64,000 nucleotides of DNA from NCBI GenBank assembly GCA_003155135.1, contig PMFN01000004.1, forward strand, positions 1 through 64,000. The letters run 5' to 3'. This document shows positions 42,709 through 51,510 of the stretch, in pieces (position 1 is the stretch's first letter; the number at the start of each line of letters is the position of its first letter). Under the pieces are notes generated by a model. It made no database searches and was not told the DNA's origin. It saw only the letters and a program-made list of their open reading frames with translations. Origin of the DNA: Acidimicrobiaceae bacterium (GTDB lineage Bacteria > Actinomycetota > Acidimicrobiia > Acidimicrobiales > RAAP-2). The position numbers and the translations under genes were made by a program.

Positions 42709-44202
42709 CTAGACCCCCGGCAGCGCGGCCTGGAGGCCGACCGCCTCGTCGACGTCGGCAGGCGTCGCCACGGCGCCCACGGTCGCCGCCTTCGGGCTGC
42801 GCAGGGCGACGGGCACGGCGACCGGGTAGTCGCCGGTCAGGCAGGCGTCGCAGAAGCCGGCACCAGGGGCGTCGATGGCCCGCTTCAGGTTCTTGAGGGA
42901 GATGTAGGCGATCGAGTCCACGTCGAGGAACTCGGCGATCGCCTCGAGCGAGAGGTTGGCGGCGAGCAGGTCGTCCCGGTTGGGGGTGTCGATGCCGTAG
43001 AAGCAGGGCCAGCGGAAGGGCGGCGACGAGATGCGCAGATGGACCTCGGCCGCCCCGGCGTCTCGCAGCATGCCGACGATGGCCCGGGTGGTGGTCCCGC
43101 GCACGATCGAGTCGTCCACCACGATCAGGCGCTTGCCCGCCACGTTGTCGCGCAGCGGGTTGAGCTTGCGGCGCACCCCGTTCGCCCGGGTCAGCTGGTC
43201 GGGCTCGATGAACGTGCGGCCGATGTAGCGGTTCTTGATGAGGCCCTGGCCGTAGGGGATGCCGCTGCGCCTCGCGTAGCCCTCCGCCGCGGGTACACCC
43301 GAGTCGGGTACGCCCATCACGAGGTCGGCGTGCACGGGCGCCTGCTCGGCCAACAATTCGCCCATGTGGCGCCGCGTGCCGTGAACCTCCCTGCCGTAGA
43401 GGCGGGTGTCGGGCCGGGCGAAGTAGACGAACTCGAAGATGCAGAGCTTGGCGTCGATGGCCTCAGGGGCGAAGAGCTGCTCGCTGTGCACGCCCGTCTC
43501 GTCGATCACCACCAGCTCGCCGGGCTCGAGCTCGCGCACGAAGGCGGCACCGATCACATCGAGGGCCGGTGACTCCGAGGCCAGCACCCAGCCCTCGGGG
43601 TGGTCCACGGGGCCGAGGCGGCCGAGGCACAGGGGGCGGAAACCGTGGGGGTCCCGCACGCCATAGACGTGGGTGGCGTCGAGCAGGACGAAGGAGAAGG
43701 CGCCCTCGAGGCCCGGCAGCACGGTGCGCAGCGCCTGGCGGAGGTGGTCGCCGGCCGAGGCGGGCTCGTTGTCGGCGGGGACCGCCTGGGACAACAGCTC
43801 GGCCACGACGTCGCTGTCGGAGGCGCCGATGCTGGTCAGCATGCCGGCGCGCTCGGTCAGGGCGGGGGTGTTGGTGAGGTTCCCGTTGTGGCCCAGGGCG
43901 AAGCCCGCCCGGCCGACGGAGCGGTAGACCGGCTGCGCGTTGGCCCAGTCCGACGAGCCGTGCGTCGAGTAGCGGGTGTGGCCGATGGCGAGTGAGCCGG
44001 GGAGGCCCGAGAGGGTGCGCTCGTCGAAGACGGCAGAGACGAGGCCCATGTCCTTCACGACGGTGATGGTCTGGCCATCGGACACCGCCATGCCGGCCGA
44101 CTCCTGGCCTCGGTGTTGCAGGGCGTAGATGCCGTCGAAGGTCAGGTGCGCGACACCCCGGCCGGGTGCGTACACACCGAAGACTCCACAGGCTTCCTTC
44201 AC
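42709..44202 (-). CDS. purF: Amidophosphoribosyltransferase
   Basis: The 497-residue enzyme begins MKEACGVFGVYAPG. Cys5 is the N-terminal nucleophile exposed after removal of a four-residue propeptide. The glutaminase domain (5-240) has YALQHRGQESAGMAV and GHNGNLTN; the PRTase domain has the PRPP motif IVVDDSIVRGTT. It catalyses the first committed step of purine synthesis, from PRPP and glutamine. The GTG at 44202 was chosen because it places Cys correctly; the frame further upstream is antisense to the PHP gene promoter. First gene of purF-purM-pyrE. Confidence 0.95.
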   Translation of the reverse strand: MKEACGVFGVYAPGRGVAHLTFDGIYALQHRGQESAGMAVSDGQTITVVKDMGLVSAVFDERTLSGLPGSLAIGHTRYSTHGSSDWANAQPVYRSVGRAGFALGHNGNLTNTPALTERAGMLTSIGASDSDVVAELLSQAVPADNEPASAGDHLRQALRTVLPGLEGAFSFVLLDATHVYGVRDPHGFRPLCLGRLGPVDHPEGWVLASESPALDVIGAAFVRELEPGELVVIDETGVHSEQLFAPEAIDAKLCIFEFVYFARPDTRLYGREVHGTRRHMGELLAEQAPVHADLVMGVPDSGVPAAEGYARRSGIPYGQGLIKNRYIGRTFIEPDQLTRANGVRRKLNPLRDNVAGKRLIVVDDSIVRGTTTRAIVGMLRDAGAAEVHLRISSPPFRWPCFYGIDTPNRDDLLAANLSLEAIAEFLDVDSIAYISLKNLKRAIDAPGAGFCDACLTGDYPVAVPVALRSPKAATVGAVATPADVDEAVGLQAALPGV

Positions 44203-44329
44203 GCGCCCAAACCCGCTCCCGGGCCCACGGGGGGGCGCACGCCGTTGTGCGCCTGGCCGGAGACCCTCATCGCAGACTCTAGTGTCGCACACCGGTGGCT
44301 CGACCGAGGGGGCGAGGCGCCCGAGCGGG

Positions 44330-44341
44330 TACCGTCTCGGT
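44330..44341 (+). promoter_or_regulatory. Predicted leaderless -10 box of PHP gene
   Basis: TACCGT (44330-44335), 6 nt, then GTG at 44342; no Shine-Dalgarno. Confidence 0.55.
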
Positions 44342-45190
44342 GTGATCGACCTGCACACCCACTCCGTCGTCTCCGACGGGACCGACCAGCCCGCCGCCGT
44401 CGTCGAGCTGGCGGCCCGGGCAGGCTGTGGCGCGGTTGCCCTCACCGACCACGACTCCCAGGCGGGCACCGAGGAAGCGGGGGCGCGGGCCTCTGAGCTG
44501 GGCATCGAGTTCGTGCCCGGGTGCGAGGTGAGCTGCGCCTTCCGGGGGACCAGCGCGCATGTCCTCGTCTACTTCGCCGAGCGCGACGGCGGCCCCTTCG
44601 CCGCCGAGCTGGCCCGGTTGCGCCACGACCGGGTAACTCGCAATCGGGCCATGGTCGCGCGCCTCGCCGAGCTGGGCATCCCCATCACCTACGACGAGGT
44701 GCTGGCCGAGGCCTCGAGCGAGGAGGGGGTGGGCCGGCCCCACTTCGGGGCCGTTCTGGTGCGCCACGGCGCCGCCGAGTCGATCCCCGACGCCTTCGAC
44801 CGCTGGCTGGCCGAGGGCAGGCCGGCCCACGTGCCCAAGGCCCGGGTGACGCCCTCGGAGGTGGCCGCCCTGGCACGCTCCTCGGGCGGCGTGGCGGTGC
44901 TCGCGCACCCCTACAGCTTGAATCTGGAGCCCGACGACCTGGCCGACGCCGTGGCGGAGCTGGCCGGCGACGGCTTCGCGGGCATCGAGGCGATCTACGG
45001 CCGTTACAGCCCGGACCAGCGACAGCGCCTCGTGAACCTGGCCCGGCGTTTCGACCTGGTGGCGACCGGGGGCTCCGATTACCACGGGTTGGTCAAGCCC
45101 GATCTCACGGTCGGCACGGGCCAGGGTGACCTGAAGGTCCCCGACGCCGTGCTCGCCGAGTTGAAGGCCAGGCGCCCGGCCGCACCCTGA
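44342..45190 (+). CDS. PHP-domain phosphoesterase
   Basis: The 282-residue protein has the PHP metal motifs DLHTHSVVSDGT (residues 3-14), LTDHDSQAG, GCEVSC, AVLAHPY and GGSDYHG, the full trinuclear site of the YciV/RNase AM-like family. Members hydrolyse 3',5'-nucleoside bisphosphates or trim RNA 5' ends. The GTG at 44342 begins directly at the first motif and is 6 nt after TACCGT, so the longer upstream frame is rejected. It lies between purF and purL on the opposite strand, converging with purL at 14 bp. A nucleotide-salvage role would suit the context but is inference. Confidence 0.85.
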   Translation: MIDLHTHSVVSDGTDQPAAVVELAARAGCGAVALTDHDSQAGTEEAGARASELGIEFVPGCEVSCAFRGTSAHVLVYFAERDGGPFAAELARLRHDRVTRNRAMVARLAELGIPITYDEVLAEASSEEGVGRPHFGAVLVRHGAAESIPDAFDRWLAEGRPAHVPKARVTPSEVAALARSSGGVAVLAHPYSLNLEPDDLADAVAELAGDGFAGIEAIYGRYSPDQRQRLVNLARRFDLVATGGSDYHGLVKPDLTVGTGQGDLKVPDAVLAELKARRPAAP

Positions 45191-45204
45191 GCAGCGGTGT
45201 TGGC

Positions 45205-47472
45205 TCAGACGCCCTCGAGGGCGTCGGGGAGCGCCTGGCGCCAGGCGCCCGTGACCTCGACCACCTCGAGGTCGACCAAGCCCTCGATCACGAGGCGCGT
45301 CCCGCCTGCGGTCCCGAGCACGCCCGCCGGCACCCCCGCGTCCGCCGCCCGGCCGAGGAGGCCGTCGGGGTCGGTCGTGGCCACGAGTGCCCTCGAGGGG
45401 AGCTCGCAGAACAGCTCGTCGAAGCCGCCGATCCCGCCCAGCTCGGCACCGGTGCCGGCGTGGACCGCCATCTCGGCCAGCGCCACGCCGAGGCCCCCGC
45501 CCGAGCAGTCGTGCACGCCGGTGAGCGGGGTCTGTCCGCCGGCGACGGCCTCGGCGACGAGGGCGCGGACGAGCTCGACGAGGCGCCGGTGCGCCTCGGG
45601 GTCCAATGAAACAAGCGTGCCGCCACGCCGGGCGCGCCGCTCGAGCGCCCAGCGGCTCCCACCGAGCGGGAAGCGCCCGTTGGCTGCGCGCTCGCCGAGC
45701 AGCACGACGCTCGAGCCCTCCGTCCACCCAGCTCCCGGCGGGCGGGCCGCCAGCTCGTCGACCAGCCCGAGTGCGCCGATCACCGGCGAGGGGTCGATGT
45801 CGGTCCCGGCCGACTCGTTGTACAGGCTCACGTTGCCACCGATGACGGGCAGGCCGAAGGCGACGCAGGCCTCGGCCATGCCGTCGATGGCCTCGGAGAG
45901 CTGCCACATCACCTCGGGGTGCTCGGGGTTGCCGAAATTGAGGCAGTTGACGACCGCAGACGCCCGCGCCCCCACGCAGGCCAGGTTGAGCACGGACTCG
46001 GCCACGACGAGGGCCGTGCCGAGCCGCGGGTCGAGCGCGCACCAGCGCGGGGCGGAGTCGGTGGTCACCGCCACGCCCCTGCGGCTGGGCGGCAGCCCGG
46101 GGCCCGCCAGCCGCAGGAGGGCGGCGTCGCCGCCCGGGCCCACGACCGTGTTCAAGAAGAGCTGGTGGTCGTACTGGCGGTAGACCCAGCTCGGGTCGCC
46201 GAGGAGTGCGAGCAGGTCGCCCTCGACGTCGATCGGGCCCACGCCGACCGGGTCCTCGGCGGCGCGGGCCTCACGGTCGTCGGGTGGAGCGAGAGGGCGG
46301 TGGTAGAGCGGGGCGTCATCGGCCAGCGAGGCCGCGGGCACGTCGGCGAGGATCGGTCCGTCGAAGCCGTCGCGCAGGCGCAGGCGCCCCACCGCCACTC
46401 CATCGGATGAGACGGGTTCGGTCACGTGCCCGATCACCGTGGCACGCACCTCCCATCGCCGGCACACCGCTTCGACCTCGGGCCAATCTTGGGGGGTCAC
46501 GATGGCCAGCATGCGCTCCTGACTCTCGCTGGTCATGACCTCCCAGGGCTCCATGCCCTCCTCGCGCCGCGGCACGGCGCTGACATCGACGTCCATCCCG
46601 ACACCGCCCTTGCCAGCCGTCTCGCTCGTGGCGCAGGCGAGCCCGGCCCCGCCGAGGTCCTGGATCCCGACGACGAGCCGAGCGTCGAGCAACGCCAGGC
46701 AGGCCTCGATGAGGCGCTTCTCCTCGAACGGGTCCCCGACCTGGACGCTCGGGCGCTTGGCATCGTCGGGCTCGGCACCCTCGCCCGAGAAGCCGGCCGA
46801 CGCGAGCACGCTGACCCCGCCGATGCCGTCGCGGCCGGTGGCCGAGCCGAGCAGCACGGCCAGGTTCCCGGGCCCCGACGCCGCCGAGAGCACGAGCCGT
46901 TCGACCGGGAGCGCACCGAGGCAGAGCACGTTGACGAGGGGGTTGCCGGCGTAGCACTCGTCGAAGGTCAACTCGCCACCGATGGTCGGGACGCCGACCG
47001 AGTTCCCGTAGGACGAGATCCCACCGACCACGCCCTCGAACAGCCAGCGCTGCCGGCCGTCGGTGAGCGGGCCGAAGAACAGCGGGTCCATCACGGCGAG
47101 CGGGCGAGCGCCCATGGTGAAAATGTCCCGGAGGATCCCACCGACGCCGGTGGCCGCACCCTGGTGGGGCTCGATGGCCGAAGGGTGGTTGTGGCTCTCG
47201 ATGCGGATGGCGACCGCGATGCCGTCGCCGGCGTCGATGACCCCGGCATTCTCACCTGGGCCCACCAGCACGCCGGGCCCTTCGGTCGGCAGGCGGCGCA
47301 GGTGCACGCGCGACGATTTGTAGGAACAGTGCTCGCTCCACATCACCGCATACAGGGAGAGCTCGAGCGGGTTCGGCTCCCGACCGAGGACCTCGATCAC
47401 CGACGCCAACTCGTCGTCGGTGAGGCCCAATGCCCGGTGCAATGGCTCGGTTTCGTGCCCCACGTCGCTCAT
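45205..47472 (-). CDS. purL: Phosphoribosylformylglycinamidine synthase, large subunit
   Basis: The 755-residue protein is the short PurL form that needs PurQ and PurS, both encoded nearby. Landmarks are LYAVMWSEHCSYKSS, GDGIAVAIRIESHNHPS, GAATGVGGILRDIFTMGARP, and in the second half the repeated AIR-synthase-like elements TDSAPR and GGNVSLYNES. It converts FGAR to FGAM using ATP and glutamine-derived ammonia. The ATG at 47472 was chosen because TACGGT lies exactly 6 nt upstream; an ATG about 21 codons further upstream has no signal. Separate transcript from purA-Q, divergent from the gene at 47923. Confidence 0.95.
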   Translation of the reverse strand: MSDVGHETEPLHRALGLTDDELASVIEVLGREPNPLELSLYAVMWSEHCSYKSSRVHLRRLPTEGPGVLVGPGENAGVIDAGDGIAVAIRIESHNHPSAIEPHQGAATGVGGILRDIFTMGARPLAVMDPLFFGPLTDGRQRWLFEGVVGGISSYGNSVGVPTIGGELTFDECYAGNPLVNVLCLGALPVERLVLSAASGPGNLAVLLGSATGRDGIGGVSVLASAGFSGEGAEPDDAKRPSVQVGDPFEEKRLIEACLALLDARLVVGIQDLGGAGLACATSETAGKGGVGMDVDVSAVPRREEGMEPWEVMTSESQERMLAIVTPQDWPEVEAVCRRWEVRATVIGHVTEPVSSDGVAVGRLRLRDGFDGPILADVPAASLADDAPLYHRPLAPPDDREARAAEDPVGVGPIDVEGDLLALLGDPSWVYRQYDHQLFLNTVVGPGGDAALLRLAGPGLPPSRRGVAVTTDSAPRWCALDPRLGTALVVAESVLNLACVGARASAVVNCLNFGNPEHPEVMWQLSEAIDGMAEACVAFGLPVIGGNVSLYNESAGTDIDPSPVIGALGLVDELAARPPGAGWTEGSSVVLLGERAANGRFPLGGSRWALERRARRGGTLVSLDPEAHRRLVELVRALVAEAVAGGQTPLTGVHDCSGGGLGVALAEMAVHAGTGAELGGIGGFDELFCELPSRALVATTDPDGLLGRAADAGVPAGVLGTAGGTRLVIEGLVDLEVVEVTGAWRQALPDALEGV

Positions 47473-47484
47473 CTCGACACCGTA
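47473..47484 (-). promoter_or_regulatory. Predicted leaderless -10 box of purL
   Basis: On the minus strand TACGGT (47484-47479) lies 6 nt before the purL ATG. Confidence 0.55.
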
Positions 47485-47613
47485 GGCGACGGGCTCAGGT
47501 GTTCGGCTCACCGGCAAGATGCCGATGGGACCCATGGTTGCCAGTGAACCCTTGCACTGCGCGCCGGATATTTGGCGCCGAGGGCAGACTGCAGCCCGAC
47601 CTTTCCCTTCCAT

Positions 47614-47646
47614 CGCCGCACCACAGGGAACCTCTGTGGTGCGGCG
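47614..47646. repeat. 13-bp perfect hairpin
   Basis: CGCCGCACCACAG and CTGTGGTGCGGCG are exact complements with a 7-nt loop GGAACCT. There is no T-run on either side, so it is not a typical terminator. It lies upstream of both divergent genes. Confidence 0.75.
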
Positions 47647-47734
47647 TGGGGACATCCCAGGACGGCACCGTTTTGGCGCTGTCGGGGCGTTTGGGCCTAA
47701 GTTGCGCTGGATAGAATGTGCAAATTACAGGGTT

Positions 47735-47785
47735 GACCCTTGCTAAGTCGAGGAGGGTCCTAATCTGCAACAAGGGTCCTCTGCA
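47735..47785 (+). promoter_or_regulatory. Three AGGGTC-type sites at 19-bp spacing
   Basis: GACCCT at 47735 (inverted), AGGGTC at 47754 and AGGGTC at 47773 begin exactly 19 bp apart. The last two extend to AGGGTCCT(AAT)CTGCA direct repeats, and the outer pair forms GACCCTTG/CAAGGGTC. Helically phased spacing suggests a multi-dimer operator. Confidence 0.45.
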
Positions 47786-47922
47786 GGGAAAACAGGGAAG
47801 CGCGCGCTGCATCGGTTGGCGCATGATGGGATCGACAACGTATATATAACGGGCAACCGTGGCATAAATGCAGAATCAGCAACTAGATTGTAGAAGACGA
47901 GATCGAGTGGGGAGAGCGAACG

Positions 47923-48348
47923 ATGGCAACACAAAAAACCAGGACCGACCGACGGGGAATGAGCGCATCGCACAAGGCGGCGCTCGCGAAAGGTCGTGAA
48001 GAGGGCTTGGCAGTTCGACGGTATTTGGAGGCGCTCGAATCCTCGCGCCCCCGCCGTGGGCGCCGCCGCACTCCGGCGTCGATCGAGAAGCGGCTCAAGT
48101 CCATCGATACCCAGCTGGTCTCCGCTGACGCCCTGTCACGGCTCCACCTGATCCAGCAGCAGAAGGACCTCCAAGAGGAGCTCGACCGCAGCGGCGACAC
48201 CCACGACATCACGGACTTGGAGAAGCACTTCATCGACGTGGCCAAGTCCTATGGGGAGCGCAAGGGCATCACGTACGGCACATGGCGCAGCGCGGGCGTG
48301 AGCGCCGCGGTGCTGCAAAAGGCCGGCGTCCCCCGTACCCGGGGCTGA
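47923..48348 (+). CDS. Conserved actinobacterial protein of unknown function
   Basis: The 141-residue, highly charged protein reads as mostly helical: a basic N-terminus ([20 protein letters not shown]), a [20 protein letters not shown] segment, a coiled-coil-like middle ([18 protein letters not shown]) and a C-terminal [20 protein letters not shown] then [13 protein letters not shown] recall similar short proteins in many actinobacteria without a known function; the C-terminal part could be a small helical DNA- or protein-binding motif. GGGGAGAG precedes the ATG. Its long, AT-rich, repeat-bearing upstream region suggests regulated expression. Confidence 0.7.
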   Translation: MATQKTRTDRRGMSASHKAALAKGREEGLAVRRYLEALESSRPRRGRRRTPASIEKRLKSIDTQLVSADALSRLHLIQQQKDLQEELDRSGDTHDITDLEKHFIDVAKSYGERKGITYGTWRSAGVSAAVLQKAGVPRTRG

Positions 48349-48357
48349 GCCGGGGGA

Positions 48358-49032
48358 TCAGAGCGCCGCTCGGGCCCTCTCGAGCAGCGCACGAAGGAGG
48401 ACCGCGCCATCGGCGGAGCCGAGCAGGGGGTCCGACGCCCTTTCGGGGTGCGGCATGAGCCCGACCACGTTGCCCGCCTCGTTGGCGATGCCGGCGATGT
48501 CGTCCAGCGAGCCGTTCGGGTTCCCGACGTAGCGCAGCACGATGCGGTCCTCGGCGCGCAGTCGCTCGAGGGTCTCCTCGTCGCAGACGTAGTTGCCGTC
48601 GAAGTGGTTGATGGGGATCGACAGCTGCGTGCCGACCTCGACACCCGCGGTCAGCACCGAGCGCTGCGAGACCACTTCGACGGTGGCCGGGGCGCAGAGG
48701 AAGCGCAGGTGCTCGTTCTTCTGGAGCGCACCGGGCAGCAGCCCGGCCTCGGTCAGCACCTGGAAGCCGTTGCAGATCCCGACGACGGGCCCGCCGTCTG
48801 CTGCGAAGCGGGCGACGGCGCCCATGACCGGCGAGAAGCGCGCGATCGCGCCGGGCCGCAGGTAATCGCCGTGGGCGAAGCCGCCCGGCAGGACGACGGC
48901 GTCGAGGGGGCCGAGCTCCTCGTCACCGTGCCAGAGCAGGTGGGCGTCGGCACCGAGCCGTCCGAGGGCTGCCACCACGTCGTGCTCGCAGTTGGTGCCG
49001 GGGAACACCACGACCCCGACGCGCGCCGCCAT
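48358..49032 (-). CDS. purQ: FGAM synthase, glutaminase subunit
   Basis: The 224-residue class I glutaminase has the nucleophile Cys in GICNGFQVL (about 86), the His and Glu of the triad in GLMPHPERA (about 195), and an N-terminal [12 protein letters not shown]. It supplies ammonia to PurL within the PurLQS complex. The ATG overlaps the purS stop by one nucleotide (TGATG). It is the last gene of the purA-D-B-C-S-Q operon. Confidence 0.95.
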   Translation of the reverse strand: MAARVGVVVFPGTNCEHDVVAALGRLGADAHLLWHGDEELGPLDAVVLPGGFAHGDYLRPGAIARFSPVMGAVARFAADGGPVVGICNGFQVLTEAGLLPGALQKNEHLRFLCAPATVEVVSQRSVLTAGVEVGTQLSIPINHFDGNYVCDEETLERLRAEDRIVLRYVGNPNGSLDDIAGIANEAGNVVGLMPHPERASDPLLGSADGAVLLRALLERARAAL

Positions 49033-49286
49033 CAGGCGTGCGGGGTGAGCTCGAGATGGCTCTGTTCGATGACCGGGTTGGCGAGCAGGCGGTCGGCGAG
49101 CTCGGAGGCGATGGCCCGGGCTGCCTCCTCGTCGTCGGCCTCGACCTCGAACGCGAACGAGCGCCCGGCGCGCACCTTGGCGACGGCGTCGAAACCGAGG
49201 GCGGGGAGCGCTCGCTCGATGGTGGCGCCTTCAGGGTCCGAGATCCCCGGGCGCAGCGTCACTTCGACCTTGGCGGCGAACCTCAT
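49032..49286 (-). CDS. purS: FGAM synthase, PurS subunit
   Basis: The 84-residue protein matches PurS: FAAKVEVTLRPGISDPEGATIERALPALGF, then a C-terminal ELADRLLANPVIEQ. PurS bridges PurL and PurQ and helps channel ammonia. The ATG overlaps the purC stop (ATGA). It indicates that PurL in this organism is the multi-subunit type. Confidence 0.94.
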   Translation of the reverse strand: MRFAAKVEVTLRPGISDPEGATIERALPALGFDAVAKVRAGRSFAFEVEADDEEAARAIASELADRLLANPVIEQSHLELTPHA

Positions 49287-50185
49287 GGGCGGGGACCGTA
49301 CCAGTCCGACAGCCGCCTCCCGGTCACCCGCTCATAGGAGGCGATGTAGCGCTGCGACGTGGCCGCCACCACCTCGGGGGGCAGGCTCGGCGGCGGTGGC
49401 CGCCGGTCCCAGGGCTGCGCGGCCAGCCAGTCGCGCAGCGGCTGCTTGTCGAAGGCGGGGGGCGTGGTTCCCGCCACGACCTCACCGGCCGGCCACAGGC
49501 GCGACGAGTCGGGGGTGACCAGCTCGTCGCAGACAGTGAGCTCGCCGTCGATGAGGCCGAGCTCGAACTTGGTGTCGGCCAGGATGAACCCGGCCCGGCG
49601 GCACCTCGCCGCCGCACGCTCGTAGAGCTTGAGGCACAGGTCCCGGGCCCGGCCAGCCAGCTCCGCACCGACGAGGCCTGCGGCCGCGTCGAAGTCGATG
49701 TTCATGTCGTGGCCCTCGGTCGCCTTGGTCGATGGCGTGAACATCGGCGCGGGCAGGGCGCTCGCCAGCTGCAGCCCGGCGGGCATCGGCGTCCCGTGGA
49801 TGGTGCCACTCGCCTCGTACTCGCCGAACGCCTGGCCGGCCAGGTAACCGCGCACGATGCACTCGAGAGGCAGCATCTCGGCACGGCGCACCAGCATGCT
49901 CCGCCCCGCCATGTCGGGAAGGGCCGCTGCCTCGGGCACGAGCGCGACGATGGCTGCGGGGTCGGTCGCGAGCAAGCTCATCGGCGCGAGATCGGCGAAC
50001 GCCTCGCACCAAAAAGCGGACATCGCCGTGAGGACCCGCCCCTTCTCGGCGATCGGCTCGGCCATGATCACGTCGAACGCCGAGATCCGGTCCGAGGCCA
50101 CCATGACGAGGAGCTCGCCGCCCGACGCGTAGAGGTCGCGGACCTTGCCCCGGTGGACCAACGCCAGCGGCTCGGTGGTGCTCAC
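49283..50185 (-). CDS. purC: SAICAR synthetase
   Basis: The 300-residue enzyme has VHRGKVRDLYASGGELLVMVASDRISAFDVI at the start (PurC signature), ECIVRGYLAG, and LADTKFELG plus DELVTPDSSRLWP near residue 220-235. It joins aspartate to CAIR using ATP. It is the long, yeast-like form. The GTG start overlaps the purB stop (GTGA) and the stop overlaps purS. Frames running further upstream are antisense-like read-through and ignored. Confidence 0.95.
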   Translation of the reverse strand: MSTTEPLALVHRGKVRDLYASGGELLVMVASDRISAFDVIMAEPIAEKGRVLTAMSAFWCEAFADLAPMSLLATDPAAIVALVPEAAALPDMAGRSMLVRRAEMLPLECIVRGYLAGQAFGEYEASGTIHGTPMPAGLQLASALPAPMFTPSTKATEGHDMNIDFDAAAGLVGAELAGRARDLCLKLYERAAARCRRAGFILADTKFELGLIDGELTVCDELVTPDSSRLWPAGEVVAGTTPPAFDKQPLRDWLAAQPWDRRPPPPSLPPEVVAATSQRYIASYERVTGRRLSDWYGPRP

Positions 50186-51510
50186 CGGGCGCCCCCCACG
50201 TCGGCCTCGATGGCCGAGAGCGCGTCGGTGAAGCGCGAGATGTGCGCGAGGTAGCGCTCGAGGTCGAAGGCCCGGTCGAGCTCTTCGCCCGAGAGGTGTA
50301 CGTCGTCGTCCTCGGCCAGTACCGCACGCAGGGGCCTGCGCTCGGACCACGACACCCGGGCGTCTCGCTGGACGATCCGGTACGCCTCGTCGCGGCTCAA
50401 GCCCGAGCCGACGAGTGCCAGGAGCACCGCTTGGCTGAAGACGAGCCCGAAGGAGCCCTCTGTCAGGTTGGCCAGGGCACGCTCGGCATTGATGACGAGG
50501 CCGGCCACGAGGCCGGTCGCCTTGCGCAGCATGTAGAGCGTGAGGAGGGACGCGTCGGGCAGCACGACCCGCTCGACGGAGCTGTGCGAGATGTCGCGCT
50601 CATGCCATAGCGCGACGTCCTCCAAGCCCGCACCGAGATAGCCGCGCAGCACTCGGGCCAGCCCGGTGAGGCGCTCGGAGAGGATCGGGTTGCGCTTGTG
50701 CGGCATCGCCGAGCTGCCCTTCTGGCCGGGGGCGAAGGGCTCCTCGGCCTCGCCCACCTCGCTCCTTGCCAGATGGCGGATCTCGGTGGCGATGAGCTCG
50801 ATGGTGGCGCCGACCGAGGCACAGGCGTACAGGTACTCGGCGTGGCGGTCCCGGGCGATGACCTGCGTCGCCGGGGTGGGCGAGAGCCCGAGCGCCGCGC
50901 ACACGTACTCTTCGACGGCGGGATCGATGTTCGAGTAGGTCCCGACCGCGCCGGAGAGCTTCCCGACGGCGACACGCGCGCGCGCGGCGATCAGGCGCTG
51001 GCGGTCCCGATCGGCCTGGAGCGCCCAGAGGGCGAACTTCGCGCCGAACGTGGTGGGCTCGGCGTGCATGCCGTGGGTGCGGCCGGTGACCGGCACGTTC
51101 TCGAGCTCCCGGGCGCGCTCGACCAGTGCGTGCACCAGGGCGCCCGACGCCTCAATGAGCAGGTCGGACGCCTTCACGAGCGTGGCGCACGCCGCGGTGT
51201 CGACCACGTCCGACGAGGTGAGCCCGTAGTGGATCCACGACCCGACCGGTTGGCCGATCCGCTCTTGGACCACGTCGACGAAGGCGGCGACGTCGTGGTT
51301 CGTCGTCTCCTCGCGCGCCGCCACGGCGCGGACGAAATCGGCGTCGACCACCGGCGCCCGTTCGCGCAGCTCGATGACGTCGGCAAGCGGCACCACACCG
51401 ATGCGGGCCAGGCCCTCAGCCGCCAGGAGCTCGACCTCGAGCCACATGGCGAGGCGAGCCTCGTCGGTGAAGAGGGCCGCCATGTCCTTCGGCGAGTAGC
51501 GCCCGATCAC
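50182..51510 (-). CDS. purB: Adenylosuccinate lyase
   Basis: The 442-residue enzyme begins [27 protein letters not shown]-like and has the fumarase/aspartase-superfamily motif GSSAMPHKRNP (about 262-272), with TGRTHGMHAEPTT near residue 145 as the general-acid region. It catalyses two steps: SAICAR to AICAR and adenylosuccinate to AMP. GTG start, overlapping the purD stop (GTGA). The length is typical of the bacterial PurB group related to Bacillus. Confidence 0.95.
   Translation of the reverse strand: MIGRYSPKDMAALFTDEARLAMWLEVELLAAEGLARIGVVPLADVIELRERAPVVDADFVRAVAAREETTNHDVAAFVDVVQERIGQPVGSWIHYGLTSSDVVDTAACATLVKASDLLIEASGALVHALVERARELENVPVTGRTHGMHAEPTTFGAKFALWALQADRDRQRLIAARARVAVGKLSGAVGTYSNIDPAVEEYVCAALGLSPTPATQVIARDRHAEYLYACASVGATIELIATEIRHLARSEVGEAEEPFAPGQKGSSAMPHKRNPILSERLTGLARVLRGYLGAGLEDVALWHERDISHSSVERVVLPDASLLTLYMLRKATGLVAGLVINAERALANLTEGSFGLVFSQAVLLALVGSGLSRDEAYRIVQRDARVSWSERRPLRAVLAEDDDVHLSGEELDRAFDLERYLAHISRFTDALSAIEADVGGAR

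Larger units (their letters stand above)
47485..47922. other. AT-richer divergent intergenic region, purL to unknown gene
   Basis: No gene is recognised in 438 bp. The stretch is clearly less GC-rich than the rest, including a TATATATAA run near 47841. It holds a 13-bp perfect hairpin (47614-47646), TAGAAT at 47712-47717 as a candidate -10 box, a 19-bp-spaced AGGGTC array (47735-47785) and a second possible promoter (TTGGCG at 47816 with TATATA at 47841). It probably supplies a long, regulated leader to the gene at 47923. Confidence 0.55.

Noticed and set aside
47614-47646. Intrinsic terminator
   Set aside because: Perfect hairpin but no T-run, and it lies between two divergent starts where no transcript needs ending.
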